Shown: positions 1 to 6,002 of the stretch, in pieces
Position numbering within the stretch: the stretch's first letter is position 1
Layout of the letters: each line of letters begins with the position of its first letter
Source of the DNA: an uncultured Bacteroidales bacterium
Lineage (GTDB): Bacteria; Bacteroidota; Bacteroidia; Bacteroidales; UBA932
Direction of reading: 5' to 3'
Length of the DNA: 6,447 nucleotides
Assembly (NCBI GenBank): GCA_937890845.1
Contig: CALADR010000377.1
Span: forward strand, 1-6,447
Made by a program: the position numbers and the translations under genes
Notes under the pieces: model-generated
The model's input: only the letters and a program-made list of their open reading frames with translations
Databases searched by the model: none
Told to the model about the DNA's origin: nothing

Positions 1-236
1 ATAAAGAGTTGAGATCAGGGAAACTGTCAGTACTGTCCAAGTCCGACCATGAGATAATCACAGATAGTGTACTGGACAGACATGACTGCAACCATGCCCT
101 GTCAAAGAATGATTTTGCCAAAGCAGTATCCGGCAACGCCAAGACTCACCGTGGAATGGACTTTTCGCATTTCAAAGTCATATTCAATATGCTTTTAGAA
201 ATCCAAAGCAAAGGTCACCTTCGGGCAAATTATTAA
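1..236 (+). CDS. C-terminal end of an unrecognised protein (5' end outside window)
   Basis: An open frame enters from the left edge (first complete codon at position 3) and stops at TAA 234-236, giving about 78 visible residues. An internal TTG at 9 could in principle start translation, but the frame is open to the edge, so this is more likely the tail of a longer gene. The visible part is polar and ends in a predicted amphipathic helix (FKVIFNMLLEIQSKG). I recognise no family motif, no membrane segment and no signal peptide. It lies in the same direction as the ATPase gene, separated by a 109-bp AT-rich gap with its own promoter, so the two are probably not one transcription unit. No function is proposed. 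It could be a real gene end or a decayed remnant; codon usage looks ordinary, which slightly favours a real gene. Confidence 0.45.
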   Translation, partial: KELRSGKLSVLSKSDHEIITDSVLDRHDCNHALSKNDFAKAVSGNAKTHRGMDFSHFKVIFNMLLEIQSKGHLRANY

Positions 237-292
237 ACGATTTTTTTGAATAATTGTTACATAAAATGTATGTACATATTTTGTAATAACAA

Positions 293-324
293 TTTGTGTA
301 ATCGTTAATTTTGTACTACTTTTG
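293..324 (+). promoter_or_regulatory. Bacteroidota-type promoter for the ATPase gene
   Basis: A -33 element TTTG (293-296) is followed after 20 bp by TACTTTTG (317-324), which fits the Bacteroides primary-sigma consensus TTTG-N19-21-TAnnTTTG exactly. Transcription would start near 330, leaving a leader of roughly 15 nt before the ATG at 346. No purine-rich Shine-Dalgarno is visible, which is normal for Bacteroidota. The upstream 237-292 stretch is very AT-rich and contains an imperfect palindrome centred on TGTACA (263-282). Confidence 0.7.
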
Positions 325-345
325 TGATAGAAATAAATACACACT

Positions 346-1479
346 ATGGAAACCCCGTTTATCTTTGGAAAAATAGCAACAGATAAGAATTTTACAGACC
401 GAGAGATGGAAACATCCAGCTTGGTTCAAAACTTCACATCGCTTATCAATACGATTATAATCTCGCCTCGTCGCTGGGGCAAGAGCTCGCTTGTGAATAA
501 GGCTGCAAAATTGGCAATGGAGCAAGATAGCAAACTACGCATATGCCATATTGACCTTTTCAATGTAAGAAATGAAGAGCATTTTTATTCATTGCTTGCT
601 CAGAAGCTTATCACCGCATCATCAAGTAAATGGGAAGAGGCTGTTGAGAATGCCAAGAGTTTCTTCTCACATCTGGTTCCAAAGATTTCTATCGGATCTG
701 ATCCGACAAATGAGATATCAATCGACTTCGACTGGGAGGATGTCAAGCATAATCCCGATGAGGTGCTTGACCTTGCTGAACAGATTGCTAAGAAAAAGGG
801 GCTCAAGATTGTAATCTGTATTGATGAATTTCAAAACATTTCGGAGTTTACAGACCCCGACTATTTCCAAAAGAAGTTACGTTCGCATTGGCAGCAACAC
901 CAGAACGTTGCCTACTGCTTGTATGGTAGCAAACGTCATATGATGATGGAGGTATTTACCAACTCTTCAAAGCCATTTTATAAGTTTGGCAACTTGATGT
1001 TCCTCAATAAGATTGATACGCCTTACCTTGTAGAGTTTTTTAAAAGCCGTTTTGCCGACACTGGCAAGAGCATAAATGAAGATGCTGCCAACCTAATTGT
1101 TGAACTTGTCGATAATCACCCCTATTATGCTCAGCAGTTGGCACAACAGTCGTGGTTAAGGACAAATAGCATCTGCACTGTTGAGATTGTACGCGCAGCA
1201 CATGCCGCATTGGTAGAACAGTTGAGCTTGCTATTTGTAACTATTACGGAGACTTTGACCACGCAACAGCTAAACTATCTTAAAGCCCTCATTGCCGGCG
1301 AAAAAGCTATTAGTTCTACCGCTGTAATGCACCGTTACCACATATCATCTTCAACCGCCATTGCTCGTTCAAAAGCTGCTCTTATCAAGAATGACATACT
1401 GGACAACAAAGCCGGCGAAGTCTCATTTCAAGATCCAATCTATGCTTATTGGTTGAAGACAGTGTATTTTGCGAAATGA
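346..1479 (+). CDS. AAA/STAND-like ATPase of the archaeal-ATPase (ATPase_2/AAA_14-like) type
   Basis: A 377-residue cytoplasmic P-loop ATPase of a kind found in many copies in Bacteroidales genomes. A Walker A motif SPRRWGKSS lies at residues 40-48, and a Walker B motif IVICIDE at 155-161. A probable sensor strand (YCLYGSKRHMM, about 190-200) follows. The C-terminal part, about 306-377, has the look of a winged helix (Q-L-N-Y-L-K-A-L) and ends in the family-like FQDPIYAYWLK. No transmembrane segment or signal peptide is seen. The ATG at 346 suits the promoter at 293-324 and matches the usual N-terminus of such proteins (short lead, then the P loop near residue 45). The physiological role of these stand-alone ATPases is not established; roles as regulators or defence-related switches are only conjecture. 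It converges on the polysaccharide operon. Its stop codon lies next to the IS66 remnant, so its extreme C-terminus could have been altered, though the length looks complete. Confidence 0.9.
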   Translation: METPFIFGKIATDKNFTDREMETSSLVQNFTSLINTIIISPRRWGKSSLVNKAAKLAMEQDSKLRICHIDLFNVRNEEHFYSLLAQKLITASSSKWEEAVENAKSFFSHLVPKISIGSDPTNEISIDFDWEDVKHNPDEVLDLAEQIAKKKGLKIVICIDEFQNISEFTDPDYFQKKLRSHWQQHQNVAYCLYGSKRHMMMEVFTNSSKPFYKFGNLMFLNKIDTPYLVEFFKSRFADTGKSINEDAANLIVELVDNHPYYAQQLAQQSWLRTNSICTVEIVRAAHAALVEQLSLLFVTITETLTTQQLNYLKALIAGEKAISSTAVMHRYHISSSTAIARSKAALIKNDILDNKAGEVSFQDPIYAYWLKTVYFAK

Positions 1480-1480
1480 A

Positions 1481-1699
1481 GTAAGAAGAACCGGAATCGA
1501 ATCAAACTGCTTCATTGGAAGCCCGGAGGGACTATGAATGGTTCGTTCGCGATGTGCGCTCATCAGCACCTGCAAGGCTGCCGATGTTGATTCTCGAATC
1601 TGGATGGAGGATGTCTTGAGAAAAATCCCTTACTATCAGCGAGATCAACGCAATCTTGCAGAACTCCTGCCATACAACTGGAAAAACAAAAGCGAGTAG
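1481..1699 (+). pseudogene. IS66-family transposase, C-terminal fragment with in-frame stop
   Basis: Reading the frame that ends at TAG 1697-1699 gives a recognisable IS66 transposase C-terminus. A stretch like FIGSPEG (from about 1511) is followed by LISTCKAADVD (from about 1559), then WMEDVLRKIPYY and finally LAELLPYNWKNK. The closing LLPYNW matches the LLPxNW ending typical of IS66 transposases. A TGA interrupts the frame right after FIGSPEGL (1529-1531). The spacing between the conserved blocks is kept, so decay is by substitution rather than frameshift. Upstream of about 1490 similarity fades, and the catalytic DDE region is absent. The fragment is non-functional. Confidence 0.75.
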
Positions 1700-1737
1700 G
1701 TTCTACTCTGATGTTAAATGCATGAAGAATGCAATAC

Positions 1738-1757
1738 GGGCATTACCGGAGGCTTAC
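1738..1757 (+). repeat. IS66 right terminal inverted repeat
   Basis: Read on the minus strand from 1757 inward, the sequence begins GTAAGCCTCCGGTAATG, which resembles the GTAAGCG-type termini of IS66-family elements. It lies 38 nt beyond the transposase stop, the usual position. The inner limit of the repeat cannot be fixed without the partner end. Confidence 0.65.
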
Positions 1758-1928
1758 ATACAAATTAAGAGGCAGTCCCGCTGCCTCGACTTCCTCAATC
1801 GGCACATTCAGCATCCTGCTGACGTAAAGAGGAGTAATCACCTCCATACTGCCCGACCGCCGCTCCATCTCCACCAGTTCCGCGATACGCTGCGCAAGAC
1901 TATCCGTTGCAATGTTTACTTCAGACAT
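1743..1928 (-). CDS. Small protein at the end of the polysaccharide operon, 3' end replaced by IS66 terminus
   Basis: A 61-residue ORF starting at ATG 1928, 20 bp after the sugar transferase stop, so likely co-transcribed. The first 57 codons are native sequence. Codons 58-61 (VSLR) and the TAA come exactly from the IS66 terminal repeat (GTA begins at 1757), so the original C-terminus has been cut off or changed. The N-terminal part (LAQRIAELVEMERR) is a charged helix. The segment TPLYVSRMLNVPIEEVEAAG has the spacing of a helix-turn-helix, which is only suggestive. There is no membrane segment or signal peptide. A paralogous start is found at 4724, directly after the GT4 gene, which supports this being a real gene family that follows polysaccharide glycosyltransferases. 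I cannot name the family. Whether the truncated product still works is unknown. Confidence 0.6.
   Translation of the reverse strand: MSEVNIATDSLAQRIAELVEMERRSGSMEVITPLYVSRMLNVPIEEVEAAGLPLNLYVSLR
1769..1787 (-). terminator. Possible hairpin terminator inside the small ORF
   Basis: On the minus strand a perfect 7-bp stem (GAGGCAG/CTGCCTC) closes a 5-nt loop CGGGA and is followed by TTAATTTG. The T tract is broken, so an intrinsic terminator is only possible. The hairpin falls in codons 48-53 of the small ORF, so it may also be chance coding sequence. Confidence 0.25.
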
Positions 1929-1948
1929 ATTACTGCTGTTCCTATATA

Positions 1949-2542
1949 TTATCGCTCTTTTATAATAACCCAGAATGTCCTGAAAATAAGCTTAATATCA
2001 TATAGGAACGATGCATTCTGTACATATTCCAGATACAGCTTTATCTTCTCTTGCATGATAACATTTATATAATAGTCCTCTGGGTCAGAAGCCTTTTCTA
2101 TCAACTCATTTTCATTTCTAAACTTTATTGAAGCGGGGTCGGTAATTCCAGGTCTGACATCCAGGACATGCATCTGTTCCGGCGTCCAGTAATTCACATA
2201 ATGGCGAACTTCCGGACGAGGACCTACAAGGCTCATATCACCGATAAAAACATTGATAAGCTGAGGGAGTTCATCTATTTTGAACTTGCGGATAAAATAG
2301 CCGCTTCTGGTAACACGAGGATCCCGGCCACCAATAGTCACCAAAGAACCTTTATCGGCTCCAACTCTCATAGAACGGAACTTGAAGATACGAAAATCCT
2401 TATTGTGACGACCGACACGGACCTGACGGTAGAAAACAGGACCTTTCGAGTCTAATTTAATCCAGATTGCAATAATTAAAAATAAAGGGCTGAGGACAAT
2501 CAGTCCACAGCCCGAAGCTACTAAATCAAAAAGCCTTTTCAT
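1949..2542 (-). CDS. Initiating phosphoglycosyl transferase (bacterial sugar transferase, PglC/WcfS-like)
   Basis: A 197-residue enzyme of the small monotopic phosphoglycosyl transferase family (bacterial sugar transferase domain). Such enzymes move a sugar-1-phosphate from a UDP-sugar to undecaprenyl phosphate at the inner face of the cytoplasmic membrane, starting the repeat unit. An N-terminal re-entrant membrane helix spans about residues 8-29, broken by Ser-Pro at 18-19. Then come GPVFYRQVRVG (34-44), FKFRSM (53-58), the catalytic Asp-Glu dyad D90-E91 in KIDELPQL, GDMSLVGPRPE (101-111) and PGITD (131-135). The length equals the minimal family form such as Campylobacter PglC or B. fragilis WcfS, without the extra membrane helices of WbaP/WcaJ. 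The gene starts 12 bp after the aminotransferase stop, so the two are probably one unit. That pairing suggests an amino-sugar donor such as UDP-2-acetamido-4-amino-2,4,6-trideoxy-Gal. The donor is inferred, not shown. Confidence 0.93.
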   Translation of the reverse strand: MKRLFDLVASGCGLIVLSPLFLIIAIWIKLDSKGPVFYRQVRVGRHNKDFRIFKFRSMRVGADKGSLVTIGGRDPRVTRSGYFIRKFKIDELPQLINVFIGDMSLVGPRPEVRHYVNYWTPEQMHVLDVRPGITDPASIKFRNENELIEKASDPEDYYINVIMQEKIKLYLEYVQNASFLYDIKLIFRTFWVIIKER

Positions 2543-2554
2543 ATATACAGAGGC

Positions 2555-3850
2555 TTAAAGGTTACTTACTATTTCCACAAAATTCTCCATCACGTACTTC
2601 ACATCCTCGTCTGTCATCTTAGTGTTGAGAGGAAGAGTGATTTCATTTTCAAAAAGATGATATGCATTCGGATAATCCTTAATATCAAAACCAAGTGCCT
2701 TGTATGCAGTCATCATAGGAAGCGGTTTGTAATGGACATTGGTAGCAATGCCTCGCTCTGCCATTTTCTCTATAACCTTGTTTGCCTCCTCACGAGTGCG
2801 ACCAATCAGGCGGACGAGATACAAATGATGGGAAGAACAATGATTTTCACCCTTATGGTTAAGGTAGCTTACTACCTGCTTGCCCATTTTAGCATTCAAA
2901 GCATCGATTGAAGCGTTCATATATGCAACCATCTTATGACGCTTTGCGAGCATCTCAGGATAACGCTCAAACTGTACCAGTCCCAGTGCAGCCATGATAT
3001 CAGTCATATTGCACTTATACCAAGGACCTATGATATCATATTCCCAGGCTCCCAGTTTGGTTTTTGCAAGGGCATCCTTATTCTGGCCGTGAAGGCTGAA
3101 CAGCTGGCTTATGCGGTATATCATCTCATTCCAGGTTTCCCCTTCTTTCTTAGGGACAGTCGGCAAATAATCGATATCTGCAGGCACGGCTTCATTTCCG
3201 AAAGCGAACTTCCAGGTCATGGCACCGCCCTCGGCTGTAGTAAAGTTCTTGACAGCATGGAAGCTGAACGAACTGAAGTCAGCTATCTCGCCGGCCATCT
3301 TTCCGTTCTGCTCTGCACCGAAAGAATGCGCACAGTCCGCACTTACTATGATACGGCCGAATTTCTTCTGGAAATCATTTGAAGGACGGAAAAGATGCTT
3401 CTTTTCCTCAACGATCTGATAAACTCTGTCATAGTCAGCGACAATACCGGCAATATCGACAGGAACAATGACTTTAGTATGTTCTGTGATAGCTTCTGCA
3501 AGTTTGTCGTAATCCATTTCGACATTGTCTTTCTGACTGTCAACAAATACAAGTTTGCATCCAACATGCTGGGTGACTGATGCCGATGCAGTATAAGTAT
3601 AAGCCGGAACAATGACTTCATCCTCAGGCTTGAGGTCCAGCAGATGAAGGACCATCTCCATTGCAGCTGTCGCTGAGTTCAGGCAGACAGTCTTGTCTGT
3701 ATGTACGTATTCTGAAATTATACTTTCCAGTTTCTTTGTTCTCGGACCGGTAGTAATCCATCCGCTAAGAATTGCCTCCCTTACTTCCTTAGCCTCAGCC
3801 TCTGTCATATCCGGCGGGCTGAAAGGCACATTTCTTAATTGCATGTTCAT
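2555..3850 (-). CDS. DegT/DnrJ/EryC1/StrS-family PLP sugar aminotransferase (WcfR-like)
   Basis: A 431-residue cytoplasmic aminotransferase of the family that converts a nucleotide 4-keto sugar to the 4-amino sugar with glutamate as donor. Visible signs are the N-terminal PFSPPDMTEAEAKEV and SGWITTGPRTKKLE (29-42). NSATAAMEM (58-66) and VPAYTYTASA (81-90) form the cofactor pocket. ADCAHSFGA (171-179) carries Asp172 for the PLP ring nitrogen, and SFHAVKNFTTAEGG (196-209) carries the Schiff-base lysine K201. The region from about 148 to 168 looks like an insertion relative to the shortest members. ATG 3850 is chosen; a second ATG at 3844 is possible. Directly followed by the phosphoglycosyl transferase, as wcfR precedes wcfS in B. 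fragilis PSA. No 4,6-dehydratase lies in the window, so the keto substrate must come from a gene elsewhere. Its first 46 codons are duplicated at 6003-6143. The gene itself is intact. Confidence 0.93.
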   Translation of the reverse strand: MNMQLRNVPFSPPDMTEAEAKEVREAILSGWITTGPRTKKLESIISEYVHTDKTVCLNSATAAMEMVLHLLDLKPEDEVIVPAYTYTASASVTQHVGCKLVFVDSQKDNVEMDYDKLAEAITEHTKVIVPVDIAGIVADYDRVYQIVEEKKHLFRPSNDFQKKFGRIIVSADCAHSFGAEQNGKMAGEIADFSSFSFHAVKNFTTAEGGAMTWKFAFGNEAVPADIDYLPTVPKKEGETWNEMIYRISQLFSLHGQNKDALAKTKLGAWEYDIIGPWYKCNMTDIMAALGLVQFERYPEMLAKRHKMVAYMNASIDALNAKMGKQVVSYLNHKGENHCSSHHLYLVRLIGRTREEANKVIEKMAERGIATNVHYKPLPMMTAYKALGFDIKDYPNAYHLFENEITLPLNTKMTDEDVKYVMENFVEIVSNL

Positions 3851-3858
3851 AATTTGTA
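3715..3858. repeat. 144-bp direct repeat, copy 1 (5' end of intact aminotransferase gene)
   Basis: This stretch matches 6008-6151 in the same orientation at 143 of 144 positions; the one difference is 3841 (G) against 6134 (T). It runs from 8 bp upstream of the aminotransferase ATG to codon 46. Identity ends sharply on both sides. The offset between copies is 2293 bp and the spacer 2149 bp. Confidence 0.95.
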
Positions 3859-3942
3859 TCGTATTAATTTGAACTTTATTTTGTCATTATCTATTGTCTG
3901 TAATCATATTCTGACTTTAATCAACAATAGACGCAATTTTTA

Positions 3943-4542
3943 TCATAACACCTTTATTAACCTATACATTTTTCGATTAGGATAAGCTATAAACTTATAT
4001 AATATCTTATATCCCAAAGAGTGATAAAAGCCAATGGCCTGATTATTATTATAGAAATCTGTAGTTAAGGACATTTGTTTCACACCTGCCTCTTTCATGG
4101 CTTGCTCTAATGATGTTAATAACCTTTTACCAATCCCCATACCTTGAGCAGACTTACTGACTCCAATAGAATATAATTCAGCATAATCTTCATTATCCTT
4201 AATATCCGCACTTTTTTTTGTCATATTCTTTATAAGACGAATTAGTGCGCTTGGAGTTTTCAACAACAACTTTATTGAAAGTATCCCAAAAGAAAAAAAA
4301 TTGTGTTTTATAAGCCTACTATTGAAACCTTTAGATTTCTTAGTAGAAGCTGAAAAGCCATATATTTCACCATTCTCTTCAGCAACCATAATAATAGTCT
4401 CTTTGCTTTTTACAAAACAAGAATAATAGAACTTTAAAAAATCGGCTCCGAGGCTTGTCAAAAAAAATCCTTTGAAAGCATCGCTATGAATTCTTACTAT
4501 GCTTTCTATGTCGTTATTATTTGCGTAACGGATTGTAATCAT
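3943..4542 (-). CDS. GNAT-family N-acetyltransferase
   Basis: A 199-residue acetyltransferase from the ATG at 4542; the frame also allows a TTG two codons upstream (4548), which is less likely. The acetyl-CoA binding motif A is clear near residues 124-142 (ELYSIGVSKSAQGMGIGKRL, with Q-x-x-G-x-G). The strand-turn NNNQAIGFYHSLGY, typical of GNAT motif B, lies close to the C-terminus. There is no signal peptide; it should act in the cytoplasm. The gene sits 92 bp upstream of the aminotransferase. A role in N-acetylating the 4-amino group made by that enzyme is plausible, as WecD does for Fuc4N, but a general GNAT function cannot be ruled out. The base composition is clearly AT-richer (about 27% GC counted over 4261-4320) than the flanking genes, which suggests a separate origin. 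It lies inside the segment bounded by the 144-bp repeats. Confidence 0.85.
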   Translation of the reverse strand: MITIRYANNNDIESIVRIHSDAFKGFFLTSLGADFLKFYYSCFVKSKETIIMVAEENGEIYGFSASTKKSKGFNSRLIKHNFFSFGILSIKLLLKTPSALIRLIKNMTKKSADIKDNEDYAELYSIGVSKSAQGMGIGKRLLTSLEQAMKEAGVKQMSLTTDFYNNNQAIGFYHSLGYKILYKFIAYPNRKMYRLIKVL

Positions 4543-4640
4543 ATTCAATTCTTATAGATGTGCCATATAGGCCTCTAACATAATGAAGTTGCTTATAAGT
4601 TATTATATATTGTATTTCAAGATATTAATAGATTTGCTAT

Positions 4641-4724
4641 TTATGGCTTTAATATCAGAAATATAGTTTTTCGCTCCATCTCCACCAGCTCCGCGATACG
4701 CCGGGCAAGGTTATCATTTTGCAT
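4641..4724 (-). pseudogene. Truncated paralogue of the terminal small ORF
   Basis: An ATG at 4724 overlaps the last codons of the GT4 gene (its stop is at 4714-4716) and opens a 27-codon frame: MQNDNLARRIAELVEMER, then unrelated residues KTIFLILKP and TAA at 4641-4643. The first part matches residues 10-24 of the small ORF at 1743-1928 (LAQRIAELVEMERRS) almost residue for residue. The match stops abruptly at 4671/4672, where AT-rich sequence begins. This is a cut copy of the same small gene, left at a recombination junction. The stop/start overlap suggests that the original gene was translationally coupled to the glycosyltransferase. Confidence 0.65.
4672..4715. repeat. 44-bp direct repeat shared with 1861-1904
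   Basis: Matches 1861-1904 at 39 of 44 positions in the same orientation. Both copies encode the N-terminal helix of the small ORF (LA-RIAELVEMER). The divergence indicates two alleles or paralogues rather than a recent duplication. The left limit of the match at 4672 marks a breakpoint. Confidence 0.75.
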
Positions 4725-5964
4725 TTTTTACAACTGATTTTATTACTTCGACATATTTCTGAGTACCGACTTCGCGAGTGAGATTCGCCATCACAAAAGC
4801 ACGTCCGTTACGCCCCATTTCTGCAGCAGCCTTACGGTCAGAATACAACTTCAGGATAGCAGACATAAATGCCTCCTTATCACCTGCCTTAGTGAAAATA
4901 CCACAATTATTCTCCTCAAGGATTGATTTCATCTCATTCTCGTCGAAGTTTGCAAGAACAGGACGCGATGCTGACATTATACTCCAGGTTTTGGACGGAA
5001 CACTGTTGGCACCGACACCTGGCTTCGAAATCACCAGTCCGACATCACCAAGTGAGAACACGTGACTGATATCTTCATAATCCTGAAATGGCAACATTGT
5101 TACACTCTTTAGTTCATCACGCTTAATAATATCCTCAACCTGAGCCTTATAAGCTCCATCTCCGACAAGAAGCAATCCGATTTCAGGGAGAGACTCCTGT
5201 AGATCTTTCATCACATCAAGGAGCATATCCATATTCTGGGTAAGACCGATATTTCCAGAATATTCAAGATAGAATTTGTCAGGATCTATTCCGTATTTAC
5301 CAATCAGCTTGTTATCAGACCTCTCTACCTCAACGACCGCATTCTGATCCACCCAGTTATATACTACAACAATCTTATCCTCCGGAACTCCTTTTGCCAT
5401 AATATTTTTCTTGAAGTCCTCGGAAATTACTATAATCTTGTCAGCATGTTTGTAAGTAAAGTCTTCAATCTTGCGTCCTATCTTCCACAACAGACCATCC
5501 TTTTTAGCCAATCCTGTTCCTACTAAAGATTCTGGAAATATGTCTTGTAGATTGTAAATTAAAGGAATATGATTGAAGCGTTTGATAATTCCAGCCATTG
5601 CACCTTGTATAGGAGGAGTACTGAGTATAAACATGACATCACACGTCTTCGCTTCATCAGAAAATGCTCCTTTCCAAAATTGTTTAAAACAAGAAATGAA
5701 ATATCGTAAACAACGTAAAAATGCATTTTGGCCTTCTTTCATTAAAGGAAATCTATGCACAGATACATTACCATTATACAATTTTTCGTCTAACCTCTTT
5801 CTATATTCTTGTTTTACATTATCGGAAATACCACGTGTCGGAACTGGAGTATATACAAGCATTTCCATACCTTCATCAGAAAATGCCTGATACATATTAT
5901 CAACTAAATATGAACTTGCGGCATGTTCTGGGTGAAAATATGCAGGCAAATGCAATATCTTCAT
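4714..5964 (-). CDS. GT4-family glycosyltransferase (GT-B fold, WbuB/WcaI-like)
   Basis: A 416-residue retaining glycosyltransferase that would add a sugar from a nucleotide donor to the lipid-linked repeat unit at the cytoplasmic membrane face. The N-terminal acceptor domain opens with MKILHLPAYFHPEHAASSY, carries STPPIQGAMAG (115-124) and YNLQDIFPESLVGTG (137-151), features shared with WbuB/WcaI-type enzymes. The C-terminal donor domain shows YSGNIGLTQNMD (235-246), LLLVGDGAYK (264-273) and GVGANSVPSKTWSIMSASRP (316-335) at the nucleotide-sugar site. Length is normal for the family. ATG 5964 fits the family N-terminus. The sequence encoding about residues 50-110 (5641-5820) is AT-richer (about 25-33% GC) than the rest (about 43%), a hint of mosaicism. 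The gene begins 38 bp after a dead aminotransferase fragment and ends overlapping a dead small-ORF fragment, so it is part of an inserted cassette. Sugar specificity cannot be read from the sequence. Confidence 0.92.
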   Translation of the reverse strand: MKILHLPAYFHPEHAASSYLVDNMYQAFSDEGMEMLVYTPVPTRGISDNVKQEYRKRLDEKLYNGNVSVHRFPLMKEGQNAFLRCLRYFISCFKQFWKGAFSDEAKTCDVMFILSTPPIQGAMAGIIKRFNHIPLIYNLQDIFPESLVGTGLAKKDGLLWKIGRKIEDFTYKHADKIIVISEDFKKNIMAKGVPEDKIVVVYNWVDQNAVVEVERSDNKLIGKYGIDPDKFYLEYSGNIGLTQNMDMLLDVMKDLQESLPEIGLLLVGDGAYKAQVEDIIKRDELKSVTMLPFQDYEDISHVFSLGDVGLVISKPGVGANSVPSKTWSIMSASRPVLANFDENEMKSILEENNCGIFTKAGDKEAFMSAILKLYSDRKAAAEMGRNGRAFVMANLTREVGTQKYVEVIKSVVKNAK

Positions 5965-6002
5965 AATTTTTAATGTTTAATGTTAATAGTCGCTTTCAGC
6001 AT

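Larger units (their letters stand above)
1481..1757 (+). mobile_element. Right-end remnant of an IS66-family insertion sequence
   Basis: This segment holds the end of an IS66-type transposase reading frame (1481-1699), a 38-nt non-coding tail and a terminal inverted repeat whose outer end is at 1757. The left end and most of the transposase genes are missing. The element now abuts the ATPase stop codon at 1479, so a deletion or replacement removed everything to the left. The right end cuts into a small minus-strand ORF. An IS66 element would normally make an 8-bp target duplication. The right flank would be atacaaat (1758-1765), and no matching left copy is seen, as expected after deletion. 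Confidence 0.75.

Noticed and set aside
27..82. Inverted CTGTCCA ... TGGACAG inside the first partial gene
   Set aside because: Seven-base arms far apart within coding sequence; likely coincidence.
1656..2072. Plus-strand 138-codon open frame
   Set aside because: Lies antisense to the small ORF and the end of the phosphoglycosyl transferase gene and starts inside the IS66 fragment; product has no recognisable features.
2936..3382. Plus-strand 148-codon open frame opposite the aminotransferase
   Set aside because: Shadow of a gene with clear PLP-enzyme motifs on the other strand; low-complexity composition typical of antisense frames.
3890..3931. Inverted repeat TCTATTG ... CAATAGA between GNAT and aminotransferase
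   Set aside because: Only 7 bp with a 28-nt loop in AT-rich sequence and no T tract; not distinguishable from chance.
4543..4548. TTG start two codons upstream for the GNAT gene
   Set aside because: An ATG follows two codons later with GNAT-like spacing (M-I-T-I-R) and TTG starts are uncommon; the ATG at 4542 is preferred.
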